A stretch of 64,000 nucleotides of DNA, taken from contig NZ_JABBYJ010000002.1 of assembly GCF_012932565.1 (NCBI RefSeq), positions 186,001 to 250,000 on the forward strand, in the 5' to 3' direction. The notes beneath the pieces were generated by a model, which made no database searches, was not told the origin of the DNA, and was given only the letters and a program-made list of their open reading frames with translations. The stretch comes from Sneathiella limimaris. GTDB lineage: Bacteria; Pseudomonadota; Alphaproteobacteria; Sneathiellales; Sneathiellaceae. A program made the translations under genes and the position numbers. This document shows, piece by piece, positions 1 through 8,476 of this stretch (positions are counted from its first letter, which is position 1; each line of letters opens with the position of its first letter).

Positions 1-136
1 TGAACAGAACTTCCTCGCCTCTTGCCCGCAAATATCTCGCATACAGGTCTGATGGCAACATGGACCCGATCAGATTACCCAAATGCTTGACGCCATTGAT
101 ATATGGTAATGCTGATGTAATGAGGTGACGTGTCAT
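1..136 (-). CDS. metG: Methionyl-tRNA synthetase, N-terminal 45 residues (cut by window edge)
   Basis: Charges tRNA-Met in the cytoplasm. Reading the minus strand from an ATG at 136-134, the product begins [20 protein letters not shown] and continues in frame to the window edge with [13 protein letters not shown]. This is the conserved start of the class I synthetase catalytic domain, including the HIGH-type box seen here as HLGN. An AGGAAAG Shine-Dalgarno-like sequence lies about 5 bases upstream. Only the first part of the Rossmann fold is present because the gene runs off the left end. The identity comes from the motif and is firm; the rest of the gene cannot be judged. Confidence 0.9.
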   Translation of the reverse strand, partial: MTRHLITSALPYINGVKHLGNLIGSMLPSDLYARYLRARGEEVLF

Positions 137-256
137 CAAACTTTCCTGCAAATTAAGACTAGAATTAAGGTCCCGCCCTTTTACAGGAATAGGTCAGACA
201 CTGCAAAAGGAAGTTTTATCTATTGGTGGGCTTGAGTTTTGTAACCCTTTCAAACA

Positions 257-290
257 TGAAAAAACGGCCGCTTAAGAAAACGGCCGTCTT
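257..290 (-). terminator. Rho-independent terminator of the VPLPA-CTERM gene
   Basis: Perfect 7-bp arms ACGGCCG (264-270) and CGGCCGT (281-287) are separated by a 10-base loop. On the minus strand the hairpin is followed by a run of T (A-run 259-264 on the plus strand). It sits just downstream of the gene ending at 317. Confidence 0.8.
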
Positions 291-316
291 TCAGAAATCT
301 TGTATTGATCGGGGAA

Positions 317-859
317 TTAAGCCGCCCGTTTTTTCCGCCATCCCATGAAGCCGATAAGCGCCATGCCAGCTGCATAAAGTGGCAAGGCTGCTGGAAGAGG
401 AACAGCTGAGATAGAGACGTCGTAAAGTGCCTGACGTCTGTTCGGGGACTCGATGCCGAATGTGTATGTTCCGGCAGCCAGGTTTGAATACAGAAGGTAG
501 TCAGACTGCGGTGTAGACAGCTCAACATCTGCTTGCCCAGTCATCTTGAACGTGTAGATCGCGTCTGCAGTGTTGTCCTTAACGAAGTTGTCAATCGTCA
601 AGTTGAACGCTTTATCCATTGTGAAGGTAAAGAAGTCAGAATAGCCGTTTCCAAGGAAGCCAAGAACCTGAAAGCCCTCTCCACCATTGTCGATCACATC
701 ATTTGCTGAAGGCTGGCCCAATTCAATTCCGGAAGGTCCACCGCGCGCTGTCTCAGTCAGAATATCACCAACTGGATAGTAGGTTGCGCTGTTCGCTGTG
801 CCGCTAAGGGCAAAAGCTGCAGTGACAGAAAGAATAATACCCGCAATCAACTTTTTCAT
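317..859 (-). CDS. Secreted VPLPA-CTERM sorting-domain protein
   Basis: An exported protein of about 180 residues. It starts with MKKLIAGIILSVTAAFALSG, a standard Sec signal peptide, followed by a beta-rich middle with the look of a pre-peptidase-C type extracellular domain. It ends with VPLPAALPL, a hydrophobic stretch and the basic tail WRKKRAA. That tripartite end is the VPLPA variant of the PEP-CTERM anchor, which is known to be recognised by exosortase/archaeosortase-like enzymes in bacteria that make exopolysaccharide. The ATG at 859 is chosen because GGAG lies 6 bases before it; an in-frame TTG 12 bases upstream lacks such a site. No exosortase gene is in this window. The function of the mature part is unknown. 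Confidence 0.8.
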   Translation of the reverse strand: MKKLIAGIILSVTAAFALSGTANSATYYPVGDILTETARGGPSGIELGQPSANDVIDNGGEGFQVLGFLGNGYSDFFTFTMDKAFNLTIDNFVKDNTADAIYTFKMTGQADVELSTPQSDYLLYSNLAAGTYTFGIESPNRRQALYDVSISAVPLPAALPLYAAGMALIGFMGWRKKRAA

Positions 860-1042
860 ATTCAACTCCAATTGTTACGCTACCCATTTACGCGCCGCAA
901 ACCGACAAGGCAGAAAGCTAAAATTCAGTTGTTCCTAACATAAAGATTTGCTCGCGCAAAGCATTTAGTTAAAATTTTATTAATTTTTTCAATCTGTTAA
1001 CCATAAAATTAATCAGACAGGAAAAATCCCTATTTCCTGGAA

Positions 1043-1978
1043 CTAAAAATCAGGCAAACTTCGCCTCACAGCCGAGGGTAAATCGGTATGTGGCTCCTGC
1101 CCCAGAAAAGCAACAAGCTTCGAGTTATCCAGCTTCAATGGCACCTCCCAGAGATATTTCATTTCCTTAATTTCTCGGAACAAAGGCACAAAGAATGAGA
1201 GCAAGCCGATTAAACGCCAAGGGGCCTTTTTAATCTTAAAGTCACGGCCAAGTTGTTTCTGAATTTCAGTTGCCATGGATTGACCCGGCTCAAGATAATG
1301 GCCACCGAAATTAAACACATCATGCCGTTGCAGATCATTCTCTTTATTGACCAATTCCAGAATGGTTTTCGCCAGGTCGGGTAAGTAAGCCCAAGCATGC
1401 CCTACCCCTTCAAATTCAGGAGAAGTTACCGCTTTTGATTTGGAGCCAGATGGGATCATGACCGTCTGAAACCAGGACGCCGGCGCAAATGAGCCAAAGA
1501 AATCCCCAGCCCGCACAATCAGCGTGGGACAAACGGCCCGCTGCACCAATTCTTCCATCTCACACCGCACCTGCCCTTTTTTCGATATCGGGTTTTGAGC
1601 GGTCTCTTCTGTAATGAGGCTGTTTGTTCTCGGATCATAGTTATAGACATTTCCTGGAAAGATAAGCCGCGCAGAATGGGCATGGGCAGCGGCAATACTG
1701 TTCTTCAACATAGGTAACGCCAACTCACGCCAGTTTCTGTATCTGGGTGGGTTCACCCCATGAAAAATATGTGAGCAATCGTTGGCAGCTTCGATCACAT
1801 CTTTTTCCACCAAGGCATCGCCCTTGATCCATTTTATCGGTGCCGCTGGATCAAACCGCTTTCTTGCTTCAGCTGGATTTCGGTGCAGGGCAACGATCTG
1901 CCATCCCTCTTCCAAAAACGCTTTGGCAACTTCACCGCCCAGACCACCCGAAATTCCAAGAACCAGTATTTGTTTCAT
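1043..1978 (-). CDS. NAD(P)-dependent epimerase/dehydratase family protein (atypical SDR)
   Basis: A 311-residue protein of the extended/atypical SDR superfamily. The N-terminus MKQILVLGISGGLGGEVA is a Rossmann nucleotide-binding loop (GxSGGLGG). Around residue 120 comes NVYNYDP, the place where the catalytic Tyr region of this family sits. Family members act on nucleotide sugars or other small carbonyl substrates, or serve as NAD(P) sensors; the substrate here is not inferable. The ATG at 1978 has GGAG 7 bases upstream. It is transcribed away from the LysR gene at 2071, the usual arrangement of a LysR regulator and its target, so it is probably controlled by that regulator. Confidence 0.75.
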   Translation of the reverse strand: MKQILVLGISGGLGGEVAKAFLEEGWQIVALHRNPAEARKRFDPAAPIKWIKGDALVEKDVIEAANDCSHIFHGVNPPRYRNWRELALPMLKNSIAAAHAHSARLIFPGNVYNYDPRTNSLITEETAQNPISKKGQVRCEMEELVQRAVCPTLIVRAGDFFGSFAPASWFQTVMIPSGSKSKAVTSPEFEGVGHAWAYLPDLAKTILELVNKENDLQRHDVFNFGGHYLEPGQSMATEIQKQLGRDFKIKKAPWRLIGLLSFFVPLFREIKEMKYLWEVPLKLDNSKLVAFLGQEPHTDLPSAVRRSLPDF

Positions 1979-2016
1979 TTCAAACTCCTTTCACTTGTTC
2001 TTGGATGAGATTACCT

Positions 2017-2026
2017 ATAAATTTAT
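2017..2026. promoter_or_regulatory. Small palindrome in the LysR/epimerase intergenic region
   Basis: ATAAATTTAT is a perfect 10-bp palindrome in the 92-bp gap between the divergent epimerase and LysR genes. Its place suits a LysR operator, but AT-rich palindromes of this size also occur by chance. Confidence 0.25.
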
Positions 2027-2070
2027 TTTTGAAAATTGCGCTTAGCTTAATAACTGATATAGAAAAATTT

Positions 2071-2964
2071 ATGACAGAGCCAGACTGGGAACTATTAAAA
2101 TCCTTCCTCCATGTCTATCGGGAGAAGAGCCTTTCTGCTGCTGCACGAGCCCTTGGAAAGACCCAGCCAACAATTGGACGGCATATTGAACTGCTGGAAG
2201 ATGCCCTCGCCACCAACCTTTTCACGCGCACCTCAACGGGTCTACTTCCCACAGAACAAGCCCATAAACTGTTGGATTATGTCAACACCATTGAAAACTC
2301 AGTGAAATCTCTGGTTCGATCTGTCGCGGAAACAACGACCGAAACCCCTTCCGGCATCGTTCGGCTAACAGCCAGCAAAGTAATTGGGGTAGAGGTCTTA
2401 CCGCCCCTCTTGAAGAAATTCCAAGACGAATACCCCTTGATTCAGATCGAGTTGGTCCTGACAAACAAGACAGAAAATCTGTTAAAGCGGGAATCTGACT
2501 TGGCAATCCGCATGACTAGACCCACGCAAGGGGATCTGATTGCCCACAAAATTGCGGACACTCCCATCGGTTTCTTTGCCTCTAAAGATTATGTGGAAAC
2601 CCATGGAACGCCCGAGGGGTTTGAAGATTTCAAAGATCATATCGGGATTGGGCCGGACAAGGCACCCCATATCACTGCTTTGTTAGCCAAGACCCCGTTC
2701 AAGTCTCAAACAGATCTCTTCAGCATTCGAACTGATGATGAAATTGCCCAGCATCAACTTATTCGCAATGGGGCCGGTATTGGTGGTATGCAGGTGGCTA
2801 TCGCTGAACGAGATCCAAATCTTGTCCACATCCTGAGCGATCAGTTTCATTTTCCCATGGAAGTCTGGATTGCCATGCATCACTCCCTCCGATCCAGCAA
2901 ACCGGTACATCTGCTCTTCAGCTTTTTGAAAACTGAACTGGGAGACTATTTCAAGGCTCCTTGA
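2071..2964 (+). CDS. LysR-family transcriptional regulator
   Basis: A DNA-binding regulator of 297 residues. The N-terminal winged helix-turn-helix is recognisable in ELLKSFLHVYREKSLSAAAR and the following TQPTIGRHIELLEDALATNL. The C-terminal two-thirds has the substrate-binding fold (SGIVRLTASKVIGVEVLPPL, about residues 90-290). The ATG at 2071 gives the normal LysR length; a longer open frame begins at 1840 but overlaps the divergent gene and adds unrelated sequence. It is divergent from the epimerase-like gene at 1043-1978, its likely target. The effector is unknown. Confidence 0.88.
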   Translation: MTEPDWELLKSFLHVYREKSLSAAARALGKTQPTIGRHIELLEDALATNLFTRTSTGLLPTEQAHKLLDYVNTIENSVKSLVRSVAETTTETPSGIVRLTASKVIGVEVLPPLLKKFQDEYPLIQIELVLTNKTENLLKRESDLAIRMTRPTQGDLIAHKIADTPIGFFASKDYVETHGTPEGFEDFKDHIGIGPDKAPHITALLAKTPFKSQTDLFSIRTDDEIAQHQLIRNGAGIGGMQVAIAERDPNLVHILSDQFHFPMEVWIAMHHSLRSSKPVHLLFSFLKTELGDYFKAP

Positions 2965-3042
2965 GTTCATTGCAAACAACCTCTCCGCCATTCGTCGATG
3001 CTGTGTTACTCTTAGAAAAAATGAATAGAGCTGGGAGGGTTC

Positions 3043-3828
3043 ATGGATCTTCAATTAAAAGGCAAATTTGCGATTATTACCGGGGCCTCCAAGGGCATTG
3101 GCAAGGGTGTCGCTGTGGCACTGGCCCAAGAAGGCTGTGACCTTTTACTCGTCTCTCGAACGGTAACCGATCTTGATCAATTGGCATCCGAATTAGCGGC
3201 TGAGTTTGCGGTCTCCGTCAAGACCATGGCGCTTGATCTCTCCAAATCAGGAGCTGCGGCAGAGCTCTTACAAAAAGCGGGAACGCCTGACATTTTGGTA
3301 AATAACGCCGGAGCCATTCCAGCAGGGGACCTTCAGGCGATCACCGAAGACCGCTGGCGGGAGGCATGGGATCTCAAAGTCTTTGGTTATATCAATCTTT
3401 GCCGAGCGTTTTATGCGGCTATGCAGGCTAAGAAATCCGGGGTTATCCTCAACGTGACCGGTCTTGCCGCAGATCGAACGGACGCTGACTATATTGCCGG
3501 AACAACTGGAAATGCAGGTCTCAATGCTTTTACCCGCGCTCTGGGTAGTCGCAGCCTGAAAGACGGCATTCGGGTTCTAGCGGTGAGCCCCGGTGCAGTC
3601 GCAACCGAGCGGCTCGTTAATCTGATGAAGACCCGGTCCCAGGCGCAATTTGGAACGGAAGATCGCTGGCAGGGGTTCCTGGCCAATCTGCCCCTCGCCC
3701 GTGCGGCTGAGGTCGCGGAAGTTGCCGATGTTGTCGCCTTCCTCGTATCCTCCAAGGCGTCATATGTCAGCGGAACAGTGATCACCGTTGATGGGGGCCA
3801 CGGATCCAATCACGGCAGTTTCACCTAA
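3043..3828 (+). CDS. Short-chain dehydrogenase/reductase lacking the YxxxK active site
   Basis: A classical-length (261 aa) SDR. Residues 13-20 (TGASKGIG) form the cofactor loop and NNAG at 87-90 is the usual structural motif; the C-terminus GTVITVDGGHGSN also fits. However, where classical SDRs have Ser...Tyr-x-x-x-Lys, this protein reads NVTG at 137-140 and DADYIAGTTGNAGLN at about 147-161, so Lys is absent after Tyr150. A divergent SDR subfamily with this YIAG...GNA pattern exists, so this is probably a real variant rather than damage. A GGGAGG site precedes the ATG. The cupin gene follows 25 bases downstream, suggesting one transcript. The reaction is unknown. Confidence 0.8.
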   Translation: MDLQLKGKFAIITGASKGIGKGVAVALAQEGCDLLLVSRTVTDLDQLASELAAEFAVSVKTMALDLSKSGAAAELLQKAGTPDILVNNAGAIPAGDLQAITEDRWREAWDLKVFGYINLCRAFYAAMQAKKSGVILNVTGLAADRTDADYIAGTTGNAGLNAFTRALGSRSLKDGIRVLAVSPGAVATERLVNLMKTRSQAQFGTEDRWQGFLANLPLARAAEVAEVADVVAFLVSSKASYVSGTVITVDGGHGSNHGSFT

Positions 3829-3853
3829 AACCAATAAAAAACGGGAGGAAAAC

Positions 3854-4249
3854 ATGACCAAATATGCCAATGGGTATACCAAGCACACCGCAAAAGACGC
3901 CGACTGGACATCTGGCCACCGCAGCTTTTTCGAATATCGGGATCTGGAGCTGGGCGATGCCACCAACGGCGAGTATTACGCACAAGTCATCCGCGCAACC
4001 GGCCCCTTAACCGAAGGCACCGGTCATCATGCCCATGATGTTCAATTTCAATGGGTTTACGTCACTGAAGGATGGGTCGAGTTTGATTTCAAGGATGTGG
4101 GCCGGATCCGGCTTGAAAAGGGTGATAGCCACTATATGCCCGAAGGCTGCCACCATGAATTGATGGCTTGCTCAGAAGATCTGGAAATGATCGAGATGTA
4201 CTCCCCCGGGAAAATCAGCGACGTCAAAATTCCCGACTGGCGAAAATGA
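3854..4249 (+). CDS. Cupin-domain protein
   Basis: A 131-residue single-domain cupin. The metal-binding signature is visible as GTGHHAHDVQFQWVYVTEG (motif 1, with His residues and a Gln/Glu position) and MPEGCHHELMA (motif 2, His). Cupins of this size are dioxygenases, isomerases or binding proteins. The start at 3854 is preceded by GGGAGGAAAAC; an open frame from 3788 overlaps the SDR end and is rejected. It is coupled to the SDR just upstream, so both may act on the same metabolite. Substrate and metal cannot be told from sequence. Confidence 0.75.
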   Translation: MTKYANGYTKHTAKDADWTSGHRSFFEYRDLELGDATNGEYYAQVIRATGPLTEGTGHHAHDVQFQWVYVTEGWVEFDFKDVGRIRLEKGDSHYMPEGCHHELMACSEDLEMIEMYSPGKISDVKIPDWRK

Positions 4250-4275
4250 CCGGGCACTCTATCCATAGGAAAAAC

Positions 4276-5178
4276 CTATGGATGATCGTTAATCGCGGCC
4301 TCAGCGATGGGGTCGCCGGCGATGCGGGAATGGAGCATGACACGAGGCTCGCTGAAGTCCCATTCGCAGGCCCGATGCATTAGGCAGCGATTATCCCAGA
4401 CCAAAACATCCCCCGCCGTCCAACGGTGCTGGTAAACGCGGCGATCATCACCAACCGCAAAACTATTCAGGCTATCAATCAAGGCCTTGGATCGCTCCTC
4501 CGACAGTCCCGGAATACCAAAGGCATGACGACCCACTGCAAGGGCTTTCCGGCCCGTCTCAGGATGCGCTTTGACAAGAGGCCGCAAAGGAACATTTTCC
4601 ACATTCATTCCATAGCCTAAATATTCGCTGTTCTCGGCCTTTGTCTCCTCCCCCAGCAGGCGCTGGCTATATTCAAGGGAATGATGGGCGGACAGTTCCT
4701 CAATTTCAGTGCGCACCTCCTCATCCAACGCATCATAGGCATCGCGCATATCTGAAAAGGCGGTATCCCCCTGCTGACTTGGAACCACTTGGGCACTGAA
4801 AACCGCACCCTTGGCCTGAACCGGCATATAGGTACTGTCCTGATGCCAATGCATATTACCCCGAATGATCTTCATCATATCATCATCGGGAGCATCCCGA
4901 AGGCTGCCATCTGGCTTCACATTACTGATATGAACGGCTTTCAACTCCTCAACCAGATCGCCAAAGCGCCTGGCGAAGGCCATCTGCTCAGATTTGGAGA
5001 GAAACTGCCCTGGAAAGATGAGCAAGCCATAGTCGAGCCAGGCGGAATACAGGGCCTCAAATCTGTTCTCTTCCAGTTCTTTCAGATTGATATCCCGAAT
5101 TATCGCCCCAAAGGTTTTATCCAAGGGCTCTATCTTAAAACCAGTGTCGGAATGCAGGGTTTCTCCCATTGTTTCCAT
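4276..5178 (-). CDS. TauD/TfdA-family Fe(II)/2-oxoglutarate dioxygenase
   Basis: A 300-residue non-haem iron dioxygenase that would oxidise a small substrate while decarboxylating 2-oxoglutarate. The iron triad is visible: HWHQDSTYMP gives the H-x-D pair near residues 113-115, and the distal His lies in CLMHRA near the C-terminus. The 2-oxoglutarate-binding Arg lies in EPRVMLHSRIAGD. The family includes taurine, 2,4-D, clavaminate and carnitine-pathway enzymes; nothing here fixes the substrate. AAGGAG lies 6 bases before the ATG at 5178. It is convergent with the cupin gene and followed on the other side by a 420-bp gap. Confidence 0.85.
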   Translation of the reverse strand: METMGETLHSDTGFKIEPLDKTFGAIIRDINLKELEENRFEALYSAWLDYGLLIFPGQFLSKSEQMAFARRFGDLVEELKAVHISNVKPDGSLRDAPDDDMMKIIRGNMHWHQDSTYMPVQAKGAVFSAQVVPSQQGDTAFSDMRDAYDALDEEVRTEIEELSAHHSLEYSQRLLGEETKAENSEYLGYGMNVENVPLRPLVKAHPETGRKALAVGRHAFGIPGLSEERSKALIDSLNSFAVGDDRRVYQHRWTAGDVLVWDNRCLMHRACEWDFSEPRVMLHSRIAGDPIAEAAINDHP

Positions 5179-5600
5179 TATTTTCTCCTTTTTATTTAGT
5201 TCTTTTTTATTTCATTCTAATTTATCAGATCCTCAACTCAACATAAACACTGCAATAGTCCTGTCATTTGACAATCAGGAGCGGAACGTTAGGATGGAGA
5301 TGAATTTCAGAGCACCTGGAATTCTTGTCGATATCTTTATCGGCACCTCAAAGGGCGGTCCTCAGCCATTCTGCTAGGTTTTCAATCCCCGCGCCCATTG
5401 TCGGTTAACTGACATAAGCTGCTGGATGATTGGATTTTTAATGACATCCAAATCCCGGGCGTTTTGCCGCTCAATCATGTGGACAACTATGTTCATCCTG
5501 TCCTTCCAGCAGTCGACTGAAGCTTGCTGGATAACTGGGCAGGTGAGCTTCTTTTACAACAGATGTCCATGACGATAAATCGGAGAAGAAAGTAGCATAA
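5179..5600. other. Non-coding gap between divergent dioxygenase and methyltransferase genes
   Basis: About 420 bases. Both flanking genes point outward, so promoters for both must lie here. I see no convincing gene; short open frames lack ribosome sites and family features. No clear long palindrome was found. Confidence 0.5.
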
Positions 5601-6620
5601 ATGTCTGTAAAAATTATAGAATCCGCCGAAGAAGTCTCAAGTATCGCCTTTGGCTTCATGGCCTCGAAAGCCATGTTCGCCGGTCTGCACCTGGATATCT
5701 TTACCCATTTGGCCTCGGGCCCAAAAACCACAGAAGAATTATCCGCACTTGTTGGTGTTCCAAACAACCGGATTGTCACCCTAATGACGGCCCTTAACGG
5801 AATTGGATTGGTTGACTGGGCTGATGATAAATACAGCAACTCCCCTGGGGCGGAAGCCTTTTTATCGAGTACATCCAAATATGATTTTGGGGACTATCTG
5901 CGCTACCAAATTGATCAGCAAATGTATCCGTTCCTTGGACAGCTGAATGAGGTCTTGGACGGGTCGCTGAGCTCTGACGCTGTAGATAGCTATCAGCACT
6001 GGATGTCAGATCCGGAACAGGCTGCCCTTTACAGCAACGCCCAGCACGCAGGCTCTCTGGGTCCGGGGTTAACCATCGCGCGCACCGTCGATCTATCAGG
6101 GGCAAAAACGCTGCTGGATGTGGGTGGCGGGACAGGCGCCATGACCATTCGCTTGTTGCAGGCCAATCCGGATCTCACCTCAACGATCATAGATTTTCCA
6201 AACGTCAGTGAGATCGGTTGGCAGTTCATCACCGATGCAGAAATGACCAATCGCGTTAGATATATCCCTTCCAACGCGCTGACGGTGGAATGGCCGACAG
6301 AACAGGACGCCATTTTAATGTCCTATCTGTTCAGCGGCATTCCAGGCCATGAGGTTCCGCGGCTCGTGCGCTACGCATTTGAGTGCTTGGCGCCCGGAGG
6401 AAAAATCATGGTGCATGACTTCATGGTTGAGGATGACCGGACCGGCCCTGTCATGGCGGCGCTCTGGCAATTACAGCACATGGCCTTCACCCCGGACGCT
6501 CACTCAGTAACGGCAGGCTGGCTAAAAGCGGAAATGGAAAAGGTCGGTTTTGTAGATGTTCAGGATGAGCAGACAATTCCTGGCATGACACATCTGGTCC
6601 ACGCAAAGAAACCTAACTAA
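5601..6620 (+). CDS. SAM-dependent O-methyltransferase (Methyltransf_2 type)
   Basis: A 339-residue class I methyltransferase with an N-terminal winged-helix dimerisation domain (about residues 10-95, FMASKAMFAGLHLDIFTHLA) and a C-terminal Rossmann domain. The SAM-binding glycine loop is LLDVGGGTGAMTIRLLQA and the acidic end of beta-2 is IIDFPNV. Relatives are small-molecule O-methyltransferases of the acetylserotonin/hydroxyindole type, common in natural-product and quinone pathways. The usual catalytic His region reads KIMVHDFMVEDD. It ends 23 bases before a strong hairpin terminator, so it is probably monocistronic. Substrate unknown. Confidence 0.82.
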   Translation: MSVKIIESAEEVSSIAFGFMASKAMFAGLHLDIFTHLASGPKTTEELSALVGVPNNRIVTLMTALNGIGLVDWADDKYSNSPGAEAFLSSTSKYDFGDYLRYQIDQQMYPFLGQLNEVLDGSLSSDAVDSYQHWMSDPEQAALYSNAQHAGSLGPGLTIARTVDLSGAKTLLDVGGGTGAMTIRLLQANPDLTSTIIDFPNVSEIGWQFITDAEMTNRVRYIPSNALTVEWPTEQDAILMSYLFSGIPGHEVPRLVRYAFECLAPGGKIMVHDFMVEDDRTGPVMAALWQLQHMAFTPDAHSVTAGWLKAEMEKVGFVDVQDEQTIPGMTHLVHAKKPN

Positions 6621-6642
6621 AGCGAAAGCTAACGAAACAAGA

Positions 6643-6675
6643 AAGGCTGGCAGTAGAAATTGCCAGCCTTTTCAT
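6643..6675 (+). terminator. Rho-independent terminator of the methyltransferase gene
   Basis: Perfect 10-bp arms AAGGCTGGCA (6643-6652) and TGCCAGCCTT (6661-6670) surround an 8-base loop, followed by TTCATTTTATT. Confidence 0.85.
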
Positions 6676-6710
6676 TTTATTACAGAATTTTCTTAAATTT
6701 TCATCTTAGC

Positions 6711-7307
6711 TTAATTAAGTTTTGATGACTTAATCATGAGAAGCCAGTCTTCACCATCACCGCTCCACTCCCCTTTAATCATGGGACGGGAGGCTCGCAC
6801 CTCAAACCCGGCCCGCTCATAAAGCCGCTGAGCATTTGGATTGGCGTCTGAACAGATAAGGCTGAGCGGCTTTCCGTCGGCAAGTTCTCTCGCCAGATCA
6901 AGAAATTCTGATCCGATGCCGAGCCCCTGATATGCATCATCCGTTGCGAGGACATTGATGTAATAGCTGTTCAACGCCTGATTTTCCAATTCAATAAGGG
7001 GGACAAAAACTGACGGAATAGTTTCATCAATTTCCTCTGGCTCCCCGCCAATTTCGTAACAGATCATTCCTGCGACAACCAGTCCGTCAAGTTCAGCAAC
7101 ATGGGCGTTGCGATAGGAAGAGCTTCCAGTTTCTCCACCCGTCCGTTGGCATCCAATTGCAAAAGGATCGGCTCCTTCGGACGCAACAGTTTGCCAAAAA
7201 TAATAAGCAAGGCCATGACTTGCCAAATGCACAAACCGGGCGAGGTCTGACGCATCCGCTGGACAGGCTTTGCGAAAGGAAAGCTCCTCTTTAGGCAACG
7301 CGGACAT
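6711..7307 (-). CDS. GNAT-family N-acetyltransferase
   Basis: A 198-residue acetyl-CoA-dependent acyltransferase. It begins MSALPKEELSFRKACPADAS, the usual beta-1/alpha-1 start, and carries the acetyl-CoA pyrophosphate loop as AYQGLGIGSEFLDLA (Q/RxxGxG/A) followed by NPNAQRLYERAGFE, the C-terminal signature. The ATG at 7307 lies inside the end of the homocysteine methyltransferase frame, a 17-base overlap, with AAGGGAAG upstream. A longer open frame to 7430 merely runs through the upstream gene. The overlap suggests translational coupling with the upstream gene. The substrate is unknown. Confidence 0.82.
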   Translation of the reverse strand: MSALPKEELSFRKACPADASDLARFVHLASHGLAYYFWQTVASEGADPFAIGCQRTGGETGSSSYRNAHVAELDGLVVAGMICYEIGGEPEEIDETIPSVFVPLIELENQALNSYYINVLATDDAYQGLGIGSEFLDLARELADGKPLSLICSDANPNAQRLYERAGFEVRASRPMIKGEWSGDGEDWLLMIKSSKLN

Positions 7308-8289
7308 CGCTCTTCCCTTCCAGCTGATCTTCATGATGGTGGGAATGAACGCAAGCCCCGCCAATAGCAGCCACATGACGATGATCGGTACCGCAGCATC
7401 CCCCAAGAACGCTGAGCCCCGGAAGGACATCCATCAATTCCCGGTATTGCCCCGCAAGCGCCACCGGATCCCCGTCATCCAACTCTTCAGCGTTATCCAG
7501 CTCTTCATGGCTCATACAAGATGCGTTGGCCCGAAGCCCCTTGATACGCCCTGCCCAAGCATTTTCACCGCCGAAAATCTGCTCAAAATGTGTTGGGTGG
7601 GCGCAGTTGATCATGTAGTAAGCAGGCCCGTTGCCTGTGGCTCGATCAACTTCCAAAATCGCATCCCCCAGCGACTGACCTGTTGGCAGGCGGCCATCCG
7701 TCTCAACCGTAAAGGCGACCACGACAGGCAACTCAGCCTTTTGAGCAGCCCGGACGAAACCAACAGCCTCAGGCACGTTGGTCAGTGTAATTGCAGAAAC
7801 CAGATCGACCCCGGCTTCCTTAAAGAAACCAACCTGTTCGCTATGGTAGGCTTCAGCCACAACCTCAGTCATGATCTCCCCCGGATCATAGCCATCACCG
7901 CGCGGGCCGAGATTGCCACTGATGACAACCGGCGTCTCAATTGTTTCATATTCTTCGCGAATTTCCTTTAGAAGTGCGACAGCATCCAAGTTGATCCGAC
8001 GGATAGACTGATCATTGTGACCAAGCTTCTCCATCCAGTCTCGGCTTGCGCGCCAGGTCGCTGTTTCCAGAACAATTCCGGTTTTCAGTTGAGCCGCAAT
8101 TTCTGTGTAGCTGCGGAAGTAGTTTTTCAGGATTTCCCGCTCCGCTTCTGTTTTCAGCATTTCGCACGCCGCAAACAGGGGCAAATCAATGCCTTCGTGA
8201 AATATCATTGTGGTCTCCAACCCCCCATCGGTCAGAAAAACCTTCCCCTCAAGTTGCGGTAAATCCGCCTTCATTTGACTGTGTTTCAT
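7291..8289 (-). CDS. Homocysteine S-methyltransferase family protein
   Basis: A 332-residue zinc-dependent methyltransferase of the MmuM/betaine-homocysteine type, a TIM barrel that moves a methyl group to homocysteine to make methionine. The zinc site is visible as a Cys in INCAHPTHF and the paired cysteines in VLGGCCGTDHRH near the C-terminus. The N-terminus LTDGGLETTMIFHEG matches the family. The ATG at 8289 is chosen because GGAG lies 6 bases before it; a TTG four codons upstream overlaps that site. The methyl donor cannot be told. It forms a probable two-gene unit with the overlapping GNAT gene and diverges from a TetR regulator. Confidence 0.85.
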   Translation of the reverse strand: MKHSQMKADLPQLEGKVFLTDGGLETTMIFHEGIDLPLFAACEMLKTEAEREILKNYFRSYTEIAAQLKTGIVLETATWRASRDWMEKLGHNDQSIRRINLDAVALLKEIREEYETIETPVVISGNLGPRGDGYDPGEIMTEVVAEAYHSEQVGFFKEAGVDLVSAITLTNVPEAVGFVRAAQKAELPVVVAFTVETDGRLPTGQSLGDAILEVDRATGNGPAYYMINCAHPTHFEQIFGGENAWAGRIKGLRANASCMSHEELDNAEELDDGDPVALAGQYRELMDVLPGLSVLGGCCGTDHRHVAAIGGACVHSHHHEDQLEGKSDVRVA

Positions 8290-8372
8290 TTCGTTCTCCA
8301 AGTATTAGTACCGTGTTCAAAAGAGACCCGAAATATTCAAAAACAGGCATGCAAAAACTAGAAGCTTTGTGG

Positions 8373-8476
8373 TATAGTCAGGTGAGGGATTTTTTTACTA
8401 TACATTTCAACGACTTGAAGCTTGCGCCGAGGATGGGGGGCGATCTAGCGATCAGAAAACTGTACCTGTGGTGCAG
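8373..8476. promoter_or_regulatory. Candidate TetR operator region
   Basis: Two inverted repeats lie in the gap between the divergent methyltransferase and TetR genes: GTATAGT/ACTATAC (8373-8379 and 8397-8403) and a 17-bp imperfect palindrome CTGTACCTGTGGTGCAG (8460-8476; 6 of 7 arm positions pair), 17 bases before the TetR ATG. The second is well placed for autorepression. No experimental consensus is known to me. Confidence 0.35.

Noticed and set aside
5179-5600. Short open frames in the 420-bp gap upstream of the methyltransferase
   Set aside because: No ribosome sites, no recognisable motif, and the frames overlap the neighbouring genes' starts. Treated as promoter region.
7308-7430. N-terminal membrane helix on the GNAT protein from the longer open frame
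   Set aside because: This part lies wholly within the upstream methyltransferase coding region and is an out-of-frame reading of it. The start at 7307 has a ribosome site.
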